Shown here: positions 1-7,047 of the stretch, one piece after another
Numbering within the stretch: position 1 is the stretch's first letter
How the letters are laid out: each line of letters starts with the position of its first letter
From: Bacteroidales bacterium Bact_20
GTDB lineage: Bacteria; Bacteroidota; Bacteroidia; Bacteroidales; DTU049
Length of the DNA stretch: 11,708 nt
Assembly: GCA_001603615.1 (NCBI GenBank)
Contig: LUZL01000169.1
Span: forward strand, 1-11,708
Reading direction: 5' to 3'
Program-made: the position numbers and the translations under genes
The notes under the pieces: generated by a model
Told to the model about the DNA's origin: nothing
Seen by the model: only the letters and a program-made list of their open reading frames with translations
The model's database searches: none

Positions 1-561
1 AAGTATAGAAGATTGTTTAGAAGCATTAGCACCAGTAACTAATATTTCTGTAGTAGCTTTAGCCTCAGGGAATGGCAATTTGCCATGCATATCTTTGACA
101 AAATATCTCCTAAATGGTATCAAAAAAAGTATACCTAAAAAGCCACCCAACAGAGAAGAGAAAAAGATAGGCCAAAAGTTAATAGCTATCGTAGGATATT
201 TAGATTGTAAAATATAAAGAGCGGGGATAGTGAATACTGCACCTGCGACGACAACTCCAGAGCTAGCTCCTATGGATTGGATGATTACATTTTGACTCAA
301 AGGATCAGATTTCCTAGCAGCCATAGTGGCACCTACAGCAATAATAGATATTGGTATAGCAGCTTCGAAAACTTGACCTATTTTTAATCCAGAATAAGCT
401 GCAGCTGCAGAAAATATTACTGCCATCAAAAGACCCATTACTACAGACCAAGAGGTAACTTCTTTGTATTGTTTTTTAGGGTTCAATATAGGCTTATACT
501 CTTCTCCTTCTTTGAGCTCTCTATAAGCATTTTCTGGTAAATTTAAATTTTCTTCTGACAT
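1..561 (-). CDS. OPT-family oligopeptide transporter, N-terminal 187 residues (runs off left edge)
   Basis: Reading from an ATG at 561 down to base 1 gives 187 codons with no stop, so the C-terminal part lies outside the window. Residues 1-35 are a polar cytoplasmic-looking leader. Hydrophobic stretches follow at about 36-57, 64-82, 98-118 and 126-148. The segment LPFPEAKATTEILV at 162-175 matches the PFPE-A-AT signature of the OPT superfamily, and the glycine/alanine-rich first helix (FSAAAAYSGLKIGQVFEA) is typical of the bacterial branch. Family members are inner-membrane, proton-coupled importers of short peptides or metal chelates; the substrate here cannot be told from the sequence. The start lies 40 nt downstream of the prfB stop on the same strand with no promoter-like box between them, so co-transcription with prfB is likely. 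No Shine-Dalgarno precedes the ATG. The family call is firm, the substrate unknown. Confidence 0.9.
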   Translation of the reverse strand, partial: MSEENLNLPENAYRELKEGEEYKPILNPKKQYKEVTSWSVVMGLLMAVIFSAAAAYSGLKIGQVFEAAIPISIIAVGATMAARKSDPLSQNVIIQSIGASSGVVVAGAVFTIPALYILQSKYPTIAINFWPIFFSSLLGGFLGILFLIPFRRYFVKDMHGKLPFPEAKATTEILVTGANASKQSSIL

Positions 562-601
562 ATTTTTTAAAATTTTTTTTGTTTATAAAACTTAAAAAAA
601 A

Positions 602-1688
602 TCAAATTTTCACATCCAGAGAAAGTAAATAAGCATTAATAAAATCATCAATATCTCCATCTAAAACAGCATTTACATTAGAAGTTTCTAAACCTGTACG
701 ATGATCTTTTACCAATTTATATGGATGTAAGATATAACTCCTTATCTGACTGCCCCACTCTATTTTCTTTTTATTTTTTTCTAATTTATCTATTTCTTCT
801 TGTTTTTTCCTTAATTCTATTTCATAAAGACGAGATTTGAGCATTTGCATTGCTTTTTCTCTATTTTGCTGCTGAGAACGCGTAACTTGACATTCCACAA
901 CTATTCCTGTAGGTATATGACGTACACGCACTGCTGTTTCCACTTTATTTACATTTTGACCACCTGGCCCAGAGCTTCTAAATGTGTCCCATTCTAAATC
1001 TGCAGGATTGATATCTATATCTATAGATTCATCTATCAGTGGATATGCAAATACTGATGCGAAAGATGTATGTCTACGCTGATTAGAGTCAAAAGGAGAA
1101 ATACGTACTAATCTATGAACGCCATTTTCACTTTTTAGATATCCAAATGCATAGTCACCATCTATTTCTAGAGTACATGATTTAATGCCAGCTACATCGC
1201 CTTCTTGTAAATCTAATTCCATTACTTTGAAATTATGCCTTTCTGCCCATCTGATATACATTCGCATAAGCATCTGTGCCCAATCCTGACTCTCTGTACC
1301 ACCAGCTCCACTATTTATTGTTATTATAGCGCTATTCTTATCTGCTTCATCCTGCATCATTTTGTAAAACTCTAACTCATCTATTGCTTTTTTTACAATT
1401 TCATATTGCTTTTGATATTCTGTCTCTGCTATCTCTTGATTTTTAAAAAATTCGTCATAAACAGAAAAATCTTCCAATTTTTTTACTACATTATCATACT
1501 TTTCAACAAAATTTTTTTTGCTACTAATTTCTCTTAATAATTTTTCAGCTTCTTTCGGATTTTCCCAAAAGTTAGACTCATGCGTACCTATCTCTAGTGT
1601 GTTAATATCTTGCTTTATTTTGTCGATGTCAAAGATACCTCCTCAGAGATTCCAGTCTCTCTTTCAGATTATCATATAATTCACTCAT
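602..1688 (-). CDS. prfB: Peptide chain release factor 2 (RF2), expressed by programmed +1 frameshift
   Basis: RF2 recognises UGA and UAA stop codons and triggers peptide release on the ribosome. The gene is in two frames. An ATG at 1688 opens a 19-codon frame (MSELYDNLKERLESLRRYL) ending at an in-frame TGA at 1629-1631. The long frame resumes at GAC (1630-1628), one base forward, and runs to 602. The joined product is 361 residues, close to the usual length of about 365. Visible hallmarks are the stop-codon-reading tripeptide SPF at about residues 197-199 and the catalytic GGQ at about 242-244 in SSGPGGQNVNK. A caller working in one frame would begin at the TTG at 1477 and lose about 70 N-terminal residues. 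There is no SD before the ATG, but a promoter-like box lies 11 nt upstream. The OPT gene follows 40 nt downstream. An A8 run lies inside the gene at 1512-1519. Confidence 0.97.
1628..1643 (-). promoter_or_regulatory. prfB: prfB programmed +1 frameshift site with internal Shine-Dalgarno
   Basis: On the minus strand the order is AGGAGG (1643-1638), TAT, CTT (1634-1632), TGA (1631-1629), C (1628). This is the classic RF2 autoregulatory signal: an SD-like element three bases before a slippery CTT, then a TGA in the poor CUUUGAC context. When RF2 is scarce, the ribosome pauses at UGA, the SD-antiSD pairing pushes it forward, and tRNA-Leu slips from CUU to UUU. Known from E. coli RF2: AGGGGG with the same 3-nt spacing. 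The remainder of RF2 is in the +1 frame, so the shift is needed for a functional product. Confidence 0.95.
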
Positions 1689-1699
1689 ATTTTTTATTG

Positions 1700-1707
1700 C
1701 AAAAATA
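1700..1707 (-). promoter_or_regulatory. Bacteroidota-type -7 box (TATTTTTG) before prfB
   Basis: TATTTTTG on the minus strand fits the TAnnTTTG -7 consensus. It ends 11 nt before the prfB ATG, which would give a very short leader. No TTTG is seen about 19 nt further upstream, so the -33 half is not supported. The box belongs to the TTTTTGCAA element shared with fabG, the GT9 gene and the MCE gene. Confidence 0.5.
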
Positions 1708-1730
1708 TAAAAACTTATCAATTTTTGAAT

Positions 1731-1820
1731 TTATTTTTTTTTGAAATTATTTGCTCTTAATAATAAATCATCATCATTTGCTAATGCATAATGAGATTTA
1801 CGATTATACCTTTGTTTCAC
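1731..1820 (-). other. 29-residue orphan reading frame upstream of prfB (possible small ORF or gene remnant)
   Basis: A GTG at 1820 opens 29 codons to a TAA at 1731-1733, 42 nt upstream of the prfB ATG. The frame stays open further upstream for about 20 codons but has no ATG. The product is charged, reading SHYALANDDDLLLRANNF and ending in KKK, and its codon choice resembles the neighbours. It could be a translated small ORF, the last codons of a decayed gene, or chance. There is a loose resemblance to the SH...DDDL segment of some GT2 glycosyltransferases, but the spacing is off by one residue, so I do not call it one. It also overlaps a plus-strand promoter-like box. Confidence 0.15.
1807..1814 (+). 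promoter_or_regulatory. Possible -7 box (TACCTTTG) upstream of the MCE gene
   Basis: TACCTTTG matches TAnnTTTG exactly. A TTTG at 1777-1780 could be the -33 half, but the 26-nt gap is longer than the usual spacing. It lies about 120 nt before the preferred MCE start at 1935, and about 63 nt before the alternative ATG at 1878. It is one of two candidates for this gene. Confidence 0.3.
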
Positions 1821-1907
1821 AAAAATATTATGACAAGGTAAATAAATTAGTATTAACTTATAAAATAATGAGTTAAAATGTTAAAAAATATAAAATTCAT
1901 TTCAAAT

Positions 1908-1915
1908 TTTTTTTG
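1908..1915 (+). promoter_or_regulatory. Near-consensus -7 box (TTTTTTTG) close to the MCE start
   Basis: TTTTTTTG differs from TAnnTTTG only at the second base and is part of the 9-mer TTTTTGCAA (1910-1918) also found before prfB, fabG and the GT9 gene. It ends 19 nt before the ATG at 1935, much like the fabG and gcvT boxes. If it is used, the transcript begins after the ATG at 1878, which favours 1935 as the start codon. A T8 run makes chance matches easy here. Confidence 0.3.
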
Positions 1916-1934
1916 CAATTTTGCTGAAAAATAT

Positions 1935-2861
1935 ATGAATAGAACCAAAAAGATATTGATAGCTGTTATTTTCATTGCTAGTATAGGCTTTTTATTTTGG
2001 GGAATTAATTTCTTAAAAGGATTAAAAGTCTTTTCTGATAATACTGTGGTATATGTAGACTATGATGAGGCTTATGGGTTAACATCTAATTCCACTGTAT
2101 TACTAAATGGTATAACTATCGGTAGAGTGAATAATATAGATTTTATCCCTAATAGTTATAGAGTGAGAGTAGAATTATTAATAGATAATGAATACAAAAT
2201 TTCAAAAGATTCTAAAGCCATAATATCTAGTAATGGTTTACTCGAAGGGAAGATCATAAACATTGTTCCAGGTAATTCTAGTGAATATATAAAAGATAAA
2301 GATTTTTTGATTGGTGAAGTAAATCCTAGTATGACAGATGTTATCAGTGCAGAACTTTTGCCCATAAGAGACAAAATAATGTCATTAGTCTCTTCCATTG
2401 ATAGTGTGGTTAATATAATTCAAAACATAGCTAATCCTGAAATGCAAAAAAATCTTGCTCTCACAGTGGAAAATATAAAAAATACTACTATAAATCTGAA
2501 TAGATCTATGGCACACATTGAAAGCATAAGCCAAAATATTCAAGAAAATAATATGAAAATCACAAATATTATTGACAATATTAGTGAGATTTCAGATACT
2601 ATTAAAAATAGTGATTTACATTTAGTAATTAATAATCTGAATAAAGATATATTAGAACTACAAAAAATTATTGATTCTGTAAATGCTCAAACAGGTACTT
2701 TAGGAAAAATTATCTATAACGATAGCTTGTATAATTATCTAAATCAAAGCTCACTAAATCTAAGTTTACTTTTAGAAGATCTAAGAAAAAATCCTAAAAG
2801 ATATATTAATTTAAGTTTAATCTCATTCGGTTCTTCTGCAAAAGAAACTAAAAATAAATAA
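1935..2861 (+). CDS. MCE/MlaD-family lipid-transport protein, membrane-anchored
   Basis: From the ATG at 1935 the product is 308 residues. One N-terminal transmembrane helix (about 6-23) ends in FWGINFLKG, a form typical of MCE proteins in Bacteroidota. A single MCE domain follows (about 36-115, with GLTSNSTVLLNGITIGRV and GLLEGKIINI). The rest is a long, mostly helical region (about 135-290), expected to form a stalk or tube on oligomerisation. Family members are substrate-binding parts of ABC systems that move phospholipids between the inner and outer membranes. The in-frame ATG at 1878 would add 19 residues before the helix; I prefer 1935 because it matches family N-termini and has a near-consensus promoter box at a suitable distance. 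The ATPase and permease partners are not in the window. The lipid and the direction of transport are unknown. Confidence 0.85.
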   Translation: MNRTKKILIAVIFIASIGFLFWGINFLKGLKVFSDNTVVYVDYDEAYGLTSNSTVLLNGITIGRVNNIDFIPNSYRVRVELLIDNEYKISKDSKAIISSNGLLEGKIINIVPGNSSEYIKDKDFLIGEVNPSMTDVISAELLPIRDKIMSLVSSIDSVVNIIQNIANPEMQKNLALTVENIKNTTINLNRSMAHIESISQNIQENNMKITNIIDNISEISDTIKNSDLHLVINNLNKDILELQKIIDSVNAQTGTLGKIIYNDSLYNYLNQSSLNLSLLLEDLRKNPKRYINLSLISFGSSAKETKNK

Positions 2862-3017
2862 TCAATTTAATATAGTAGATTTATATCTAGCAATATAGCT
2901 GTATTGCATTATTATGCTCGTAATATCTCTAGAAGGTTTAGAAATAATTATTAAATGTAGTTTCCTCAATTTTTTTGTAAATTTCTTTCTATTTTTTAAA
3001 GAGTAATTTTCTTTCAT
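2862..3017 (-). CDS. Possible small protein of 51 residues, unrecognised
   Basis: An ATG at 3017 opens 51 codons to a TGA at 2862-2864, abutting the MCE stop tail-to-tail with no base between. The N-terminal half is very basic (MKENYSLKNRKKFTKKLRK), then comes a short hydrophobic patch (LHLIIIS) and a tail with several tyrosines. A TATATTTG box on the minus strand (3047-3054) lies 29 nt upstream and fits TAnnTTTG. There is no SD, as elsewhere in the window. I recognise no family, and the start of the protein only vaguely recalls small RNA-binding proteins. In DNA this AT-rich, 51 open codons is unusual but possible by chance. Confidence 0.2.
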   Translation of the reverse strand: MKENYSLKNRKKFTKKLRKLHLIIISKPSRDITSIIMQYSYIARYKSTILN

Positions 3018-3200
3018 AGGCGATAATTTTAAAATACTAACGAAAACAAATATACATTTATTATAAATTGTATTTACTCATAATAAAAGCTAATGTAAAC
3101 TCGTAAATATTTAAAAAAAATACCGTTTAGACATTTGAAACTTCAATATATTTTTAATAATAAAATAATCCTGTTACTAATAATAAACAAAAAGAAGATA

Positions 3201-3216
3201 AAACTTAAAGAAGTTT
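3201..3216 (-). terminator. Weak terminator candidate downstream of gcvT
   Basis: AAACTT and AAGTTT form a 6-bp stem with a 4-nt loop. On the minus strand it is followed by TATCTTCTTTTTG, a moderately T-rich tract, about 42 nt beyond the gcvT stop. The stem has only one G-C pair, so stability is low. Confidence 0.25.
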
Positions 3217-3258
3217 ATATTTTAGCAGCAATAAATTAGTAGGTCAAATATATATCAA

Positions 3259-4365
3259 CTATTTGTTTTTATAAAACGGTAAATTAACAACAATAGCTTT
3301 TGATAAACTGTTTCTAATATTTATATATATTTCAGAGTCTGGTTTTGAATATTCAATAGGAACATAACCCATTCCGATAGCTTTTTTCACATAGGGGCCA
3401 AATGTACCTGATGTCACTTTGCCAATTATATTACCATCTTTGTCACATATCTTATACTCATGCCTAGGTATACCCTTATCTATCATCTCAAAACCAACTA
3501 GTTTCCTTTTAAGCCCTTCTTGTTTTTGTTTTAGTAAATATTCTTTATCTATGAAATTTTTATGATCTACGAATTTAACTATCCATCCAAGTCCAGCTTC
3601 TAGAGGTGATGTAGTATCATCTATGTCATTACCATATAAGCAAAATCCCATTTCTAACCTCAATGTATCTCTAGCACCTAATCCTACAGGTATTATTCCT
3701 TCTTCTTTGCCAGCCTCAAAGATAGCATGCCAAATTTGCTCTGCATATTTAGGATGGAAATATATTTCACAGCCACCACTGCCAGTGTAGCCAGTTGTAG
3801 ATAGTAAAATATTCTTTATGCCATCTAATGTAACCCATTGCCAGGTGTAATATTTCATATCTATAATGGGTTCAGCAACTATTTTTTGCATTATCTGTAA
3901 TGCTAATGGACCTTGTATAGCTAATTGTGCAGTATTATCTGAATCATTAACTAAATCTTTATTAATTTCTAGGTTAAATTTAGGTGCGTGAGAGCATAAC
4001 CAATTCCAATCCTTCTCTATATTAGCAGCATTTACTACTAATAAATATTCTTGCTCATTAATTCTATAAACAAGCAGATCATCTACTATACCACCTTTGC
4101 CATTTGGTAAGCATGAATATTGCACTTTACCATCAGTGAGAGCTGCTACATCATTAGATGTTACATATTGAGTAAAGTCTAACGCATTGGGACCTTTTAC
4201 ATATATTTCTCCCATATGCGAAACATCAAATACTCCAGCTTTTTCTCTAACGCCAATATGCTCTTCTTGAATGCCAGTATATTGTATGGGCATATAGTAA
4301 CCAGCGAATTCTACCATTTTAGCTCCTAAGCTTTCATGAATTTTTGTTAATGGTGTGTATTTCAT
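3259..4365 (-). CDS. gcvT: Aminomethyltransferase, glycine cleavage system T protein
   Basis: GcvT takes the aminomethyl group carried by lipoyl-GcvH, releases ammonia and makes 5,10-methylene-tetrahydrofolate. The 368-residue length is normal. The N-terminus MKYTPLTKIHESLGAKMVEF, the motif FDVSHMGEI (about 46-54), and GGIVDDLLVY (91-100) with its conserved acidic pair D95/D96 are family hallmarks; the first acidic residue corresponds to the key Asp of characterised T proteins. The C-terminal barrel (VTSGTFGP, IGMGYVP) is present, so both ends are intact. The start is the ATG at 4365, 19 nt after a TAAATTTG box. There is no SD and no glycine-riboswitch-like structure in the 204-nt upstream region. 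gcvH and gcvP are not in the window, so the gene stands apart from the rest of its complex. It is divergent from ftcD, which also loads tetrahydrofolate. Confidence 0.97.
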   Translation of the reverse strand: MKYTPLTKIHESLGAKMVEFAGYYMPIQYTGIQEEHIGVREKAGVFDVSHMGEIYVKGPNALDFTQYVTSNDVAALTDGKVQYSCLPNGKGGIVDDLLVYRINEQEYLLVVNAANIEKDWNWLCSHAPKFNLEINKDLVNDSDNTAQLAIQGPLALQIMQKIVAEPIIDMKYYTWQWVTLDGIKNILLSTTGYTGSGGCEIYFHPKYAEQIWHAIFEAGKEEGIIPVGLGARDTLRLEMGFCLYGNDIDDTTSPLEAGLGWIVKFVDHKNFIDKEYLLKQKQEGLKRKLVGFEMIDKGIPRHEYKICDKDGNIIGKVTSGTFGPYVKKAIGMGYVPIEYSKPDSEIYINIRNSLSKAIVVNLPFYKNK

Positions 4366-4384
4366 ATCACGTTTATTTTTTTAG

Positions 4385-4392
4385 CAAATTTA
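4385..4392 (-). promoter_or_regulatory. Bacteroidota-type -7 box (TAAATTTG) for gcvT
   Basis: TAAATTTG on the minus strand matches TAnnTTTG exactly and ends 19 nt before the gcvT ATG. A TTTG lies 16 nt upstream of it (within the T-run near 4409-4412), slightly closer than the usual -33/-7 spacing. It is the best-supported promoter in the window because both halves can be pointed to. Confidence 0.5.
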
Positions 4393-4465
4393 TAATTAAT
4401 TAACTTAACAAAAAAATATTATCTCAAAAAGTTATTATTCAAATTGTTATTAAATAAAGTTTTTA

Positions 4466-4588
4466 TCAGTCATAAGCCTCCAATTTCTCAAATATTTGTT
4501 TATAACTATTTTTATCTACCAGTATAATTTTAGTAATTTCGTAAAAAATTTTAAAAAAATAAAATTTATATGCTAACAGGTAAAAAGA
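4466..4588 (-). other. Short open frame of 40 codons in the gcvT-ftcD gap, no start codon
   Basis: On the minus strand a frame without ATG runs from just after a TAA (4589-4591, inside antisense ftcD) to a TGA at 4466-4468. It ends in the protein-like sequence KIILVDKNSYKQIFEKLEAYD. Overlapping its end, GGAGG (4481-4477) precedes an ATG at 4473 that opens a 7-codon frame (MTDKNFI). It may be a remnant of an older gene, or chance; the short spacing (3 nt) between GGAGG and ATG argues against a working leader peptide. Confidence 0.1.
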
Positions 4589-6267
4589 TTATCGAATGTG
4601 TACCTAATTTCAGTGAAGGTAGAGATTTAAATATTATTAATCAAATCACCGAAGAAATAAAAAACGCTGAAGGAGTGAAACTATTAGATGTGGACCCAGG
4701 AGCAACTACTAATAGGACAGTGGTTACTTTTGCTGGTGAGCCAGATGCTGTCATAGAAGCTGCTTTCAGAGCAATTAAAAAAGCTACAGAGTTGATAGAT
4801 ATGTCTAAACATAAAGGTGCTCATCCACGTTTCGGTGCTACAGATGTATGTCCTCTAGTGCCAGTAGCTAATATTACTATGCAAGAAGTCGTAGAATATG
4901 CAAATAAATTAGGTAAAAGAATAGGCGAAGAGCTAGGCATCCCTGTTTATTTGTATGAATTCGCTGCTAAGACTGAAGAGAGACGCAATCTAGCTAATGT
5001 AAGAGCTGGAGAATATGAAGGCTTAGAAAAAAAATTAAAAGATCCTTTGTGGCAACCAGATTTTGGCCCTGCTAAATTTTTACCTAAAACAGGTGCTATC
5101 GCCGTAGGTGCTCGTAATTTCTTAGTAGCCATTAATTATAATCTAAATACAACCTCTGTGCGTAGAGCTAATGCTATTGCTTTTGATGTCAGAGAAAAAG
5201 GTAGACCTATGCGCAAAGGCAATCCTATCAATGGAGAAATAGTAAAAGATGAAAATGGTAATACTGTTTACATCCCAGGAACACTAAAAGCTACTAAAGC
5301 TATTGGTTGGTATATAGAGGAATATGGTATAGCTCAAGTGTCAATGAACATTACCGATATTTCAGTTACTCCTGTTCATATAGCCTTTGATGAGGTTAGC
5401 GAAAAAGCTAGACTCCGTGGTATCAGAGTAACGGGAGCTGAGATTGTAGGCCTCATTCCTAAATCTGTATTAATAGATGCAGGTAAGTATTTTCTAAAAA
5501 AACAACAACGTTCTACCGGTGTTTCTGAAGATGAATTGATAAAAATTGCTATTAAATCTATGGGGTTAGACGATTTGAAACCTTTCGATCCACAAAATAA
5601 AGTTATAGAATTTTTATTAGCAAAAGATGAACCAGCACCTAAACTAATAAATATGACTATGCGTGGCTTTGCTGATGAGACGGCAAGTGAATCTCCTGCT
5701 CCTGGTGGTGGATCAATATCTGCTTATGTGGGGGCTCTAGGTGCTGCTCTAGCTACTATGGTCGCTAATCTCAGCTCTCATAAACCAGGTTGGGATGATA
5801 AATGGGAAGAGTTTAGCAATTTCGCAGAGGAAGGGCAAAAAATCAAAGACGAGCTAGTACAACTTTTAGAAGAAGATACTAATGCTTTTAATAAAGTTAT
5901 GGACGCTTTTGGTTTACCAAAGGATACTGATGAGCAAAAAAATATTAGAAGACAAGCTATAGAAGAGGCTACACGCTATGCTACTGAGATTCCTTACCAT
6001 ACAATGAAAACGGCAGCTATGGCTATACCTTTATGTAAAAAAATGGCTGAAATAGGCAATCCAAATTCTATATCTGATGCAGGTGTAGGTGCTATATGTT
6101 GTTTGACAGCTATCAAAGGTGCTTATCTAAACGTACTTATTAATGTAGCTGGACTTAAAGATAAAAGCTGGGCAGATAATATTTTGTCAGATGCTGCTCA
6201 AATATTAGAAAATGCTCAAATAGAAGTAAATGCTATTTATGATTTTGTGTTAAATAAGATTAAATAA
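4570..6267 (+). CDS. ftcD: Bifunctional glutamate formimidoyltransferase / formimidoyltetrahydrofolate cyclodeaminase
   Basis: The 565-residue protein joins two enzymes. Residues 1 to about 300 are the formimidoyltransferase, which moves the formimino group from N-formimino-glutamate to tetrahydrofolate: CVPNFSEGRD at 10-19 and the active-site region HPRFGATDVCPLVPV with H85. After a linker, residues from about 365 to the end are the cyclodeaminase, which converts 5-formimino-THF to 5,10-methenyl-THF and ammonia; SESPAPGGGSISAYVGALGA is its usual opening. The order and size match the fused mammalian enzyme (about 540 residues) and bacterial fusions. The pathway is the end of histidine degradation, but no hutH, hutU or hutI is in the window. 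The start is the ATG at 4570 with no SD and no clear TAnnTTTG box upstream. fabG begins 30 nt after the stop. Confidence 0.95.
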   Translation: MLTGKKIIECVPNFSEGRDLNIINQITEEIKNAEGVKLLDVDPGATTNRTVVTFAGEPDAVIEAAFRAIKKATELIDMSKHKGAHPRFGATDVCPLVPVANITMQEVVEYANKLGKRIGEELGIPVYLYEFAAKTEERRNLANVRAGEYEGLEKKLKDPLWQPDFGPAKFLPKTGAIAVGARNFLVAINYNLNTTSVRRANAIAFDVREKGRPMRKGNPINGEIVKDENGNTVYIPGTLKATKAIGWYIEEYGIAQVSMNITDISVTPVHIAFDEVSEKARLRGIRVTGAEIVGLIPKSVLIDAGKYFLKKQQRSTGVSEDELIKIAIKSMGLDDLKPFDPQNKVIEFLLAKDEPAPKLINMTMRGFADETASESPAPGGGSISAYVGALGAALATMVANLSSHKPGWDDKWEEFSNFAEEGQKIKDELVQLLEEDTNAFNKVMDAFGLPKDTDEQKNIRRQAIEEATRYATEIPYHTMKTAAMAIPLCKKMAEIGNPNSISDAGVGAICCLTAIKGAYLNVLINVAGLKDKSWADNILSDAAQILENAQIEVNAIYDFVLNKIK

Positions 6268-6272
6268 ATTAT

Positions 6273-6280
6273 TATTTTTG
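6273..6280 (+). promoter_or_regulatory. Bacteroidota-type -7 box (TATTTTTG) before fabG
   Basis: TATTTTTG matches TAnnTTTG and sits in the 30-nt gap between ftcD and fabG, 17 nt before the fabG ATG. The nearest upstream TTTG (6244-6247) is 25 nt away, longer than usual. It suggests fabG can be transcribed on its own as well as by read-through from ftcD. Confidence 0.45.
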
Positions 6281-6297
6281 CAATTAAAAAAATATTT

Positions 6298-7047
6298 ATG
6301 AAATTATTAGAAAATAAAACTGCAGTCATTACAGGTGCAGCACGTGGTATTGGTAGAGCAATAGCTGAAAAATTTGCTATTAATGGCGCTAATGTTATAA
6401 TTACTGACTTAGCTATCAATGAAGATGTGAATAATTTTATTGATGACTTACAAAAGAACTATAATGTAAAAGCTAAAGCTTATGCTTTTGATGTCAGTGA
6501 TTTCGAGGCTTGTCAGGGCTTCGTAGAGAATGTTTTAAAAGATTTCACTACTATTGATATTTTAGTAAACAATGCTGGTATTACCAGAGACAATCTTTTA
6601 CTTCGTATGAGTGAACAAGACTGGGACTTGGTTATAAAAGTAAATTTGAAATCAGTTTTTAATATGACTAAGGCACTGCTACAGCATTTTATGAAAAATC
6701 GTGCAGGCTCTATCATAAATATGGCTAGTGTAGTAGGTGTAGGTGGTAATGCGGGACAAGCTAACTATAGTGCTTCTAAAGCTGGCATCATTGGTTTCAC
6801 TAAAAGTATAGCTCAGGAAATAGGATCTCGTAATATTCGCTGCAATGCTTTAGCTCCTGGTTTCATAGAGACTCCTATGACTGCTCAGCTACCAGATGAT
6901 ATAAGAAATGATTGGATGAATAAAATACCATTAAAAAGAGGTGGTACCCCAGATGATGTGGCTAATGTAGCACTGTTCTTAGCTAGTGATTTATCAAGCT
7001 ATGTGAGTGGACAAGTGATAAACGTGTGTGGTGGCATGAGAATGTGA
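6298..7047 (+). CDS. fabG: 3-oxoacyl-[acyl-carrier-protein] reductase
   Basis: A classical short-chain dehydrogenase of 249 residues, the normal FabG length. The Rossmann nucleotide-binding motif TGAARGIG is at 12-19 and NNAG at 91-94. The catalytic tetrad is N116, S144, Y157 and K161 (YSASK). The C-terminus VSGQVINVCGGMRM matches FabG closely, including the usual VDGG-like ending. FabG uses NADPH to reduce 3-oxoacyl-ACP to 3-hydroxyacyl-ACP in the elongation cycle of type II fatty acid synthesis, in the cytoplasm. No other fatty-acid gene is adjacent; it sits between ftcD (30 nt upstream) and the vWA protein gene (82 nt downstream). No SD precedes the ATG. Another short-chain alcohol dehydrogenase role is possible but less likely given the ending and length. 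Confidence 0.92.
   Translation: MKLLENKTAVITGAARGIGRAIAEKFAINGANVIITDLAINEDVNNFIDDLQKNYNVKAKAYAFDVSDFEACQGFVENVLKDFTTIDILVNNAGITRDNLLLRMSEQDWDLVIKVNLKSVFNMTKALLQHFMKNRAGSIINMASVVGVGGNAGQANYSASKAGIIGFTKSIAQEIGSRNIRCNALAPGFIETPMTAQLPDDIRNDWMNKIPLKRGGTPDDVANVALFLASDLSSYVSGQVINVCGGMRM

Larger units (their letters stand above)
2862..3258. other. 397-nt intergenic region between convergent MCE gene and gcvT
   Basis: Very AT-rich. It holds the possible small ORF (2862-3017), a weak hairpin at 2890-2907 (GCAATA/TATTGC) with no T-run after it, and a second hairpin at 3201-3216 that might end gcvT transcription. I see no tRNA, no riboswitch-like structure and no repeat in the remaining 3018-3200. Confidence 0.6.

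Noticed and set aside
602..1477. prfB read as a 291-residue gene starting at TTG 1477
   Set aside because: The RF2 N-terminal domain continues upstream in the same frame to a frameshift site joined to an ATG at 1688. The shorter version would lack about 70 conserved residues.
2890..2907. Hairpin GCAATA/TATTGC after the MCE gene as a terminator
   Set aside because: Only a 6-bp stem with two G-C pairs, and no T-run follows on the plus strand.
4489..4498. Perfect 10-bp palindrome CAAATATTTG in the gcvT-ftcD gap, possible operator
   Set aside because: A palindrome of this length is expected often by chance in 200 bp of such AT-rich DNA, and no second copy was seen.
4366..4569. Glycine riboswitch upstream of gcvT
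   Set aside because: No tandem structured, GC-containing aptamer is visible. The 204 nt are AT-rich with a promoter-like box 19 nt from the start.
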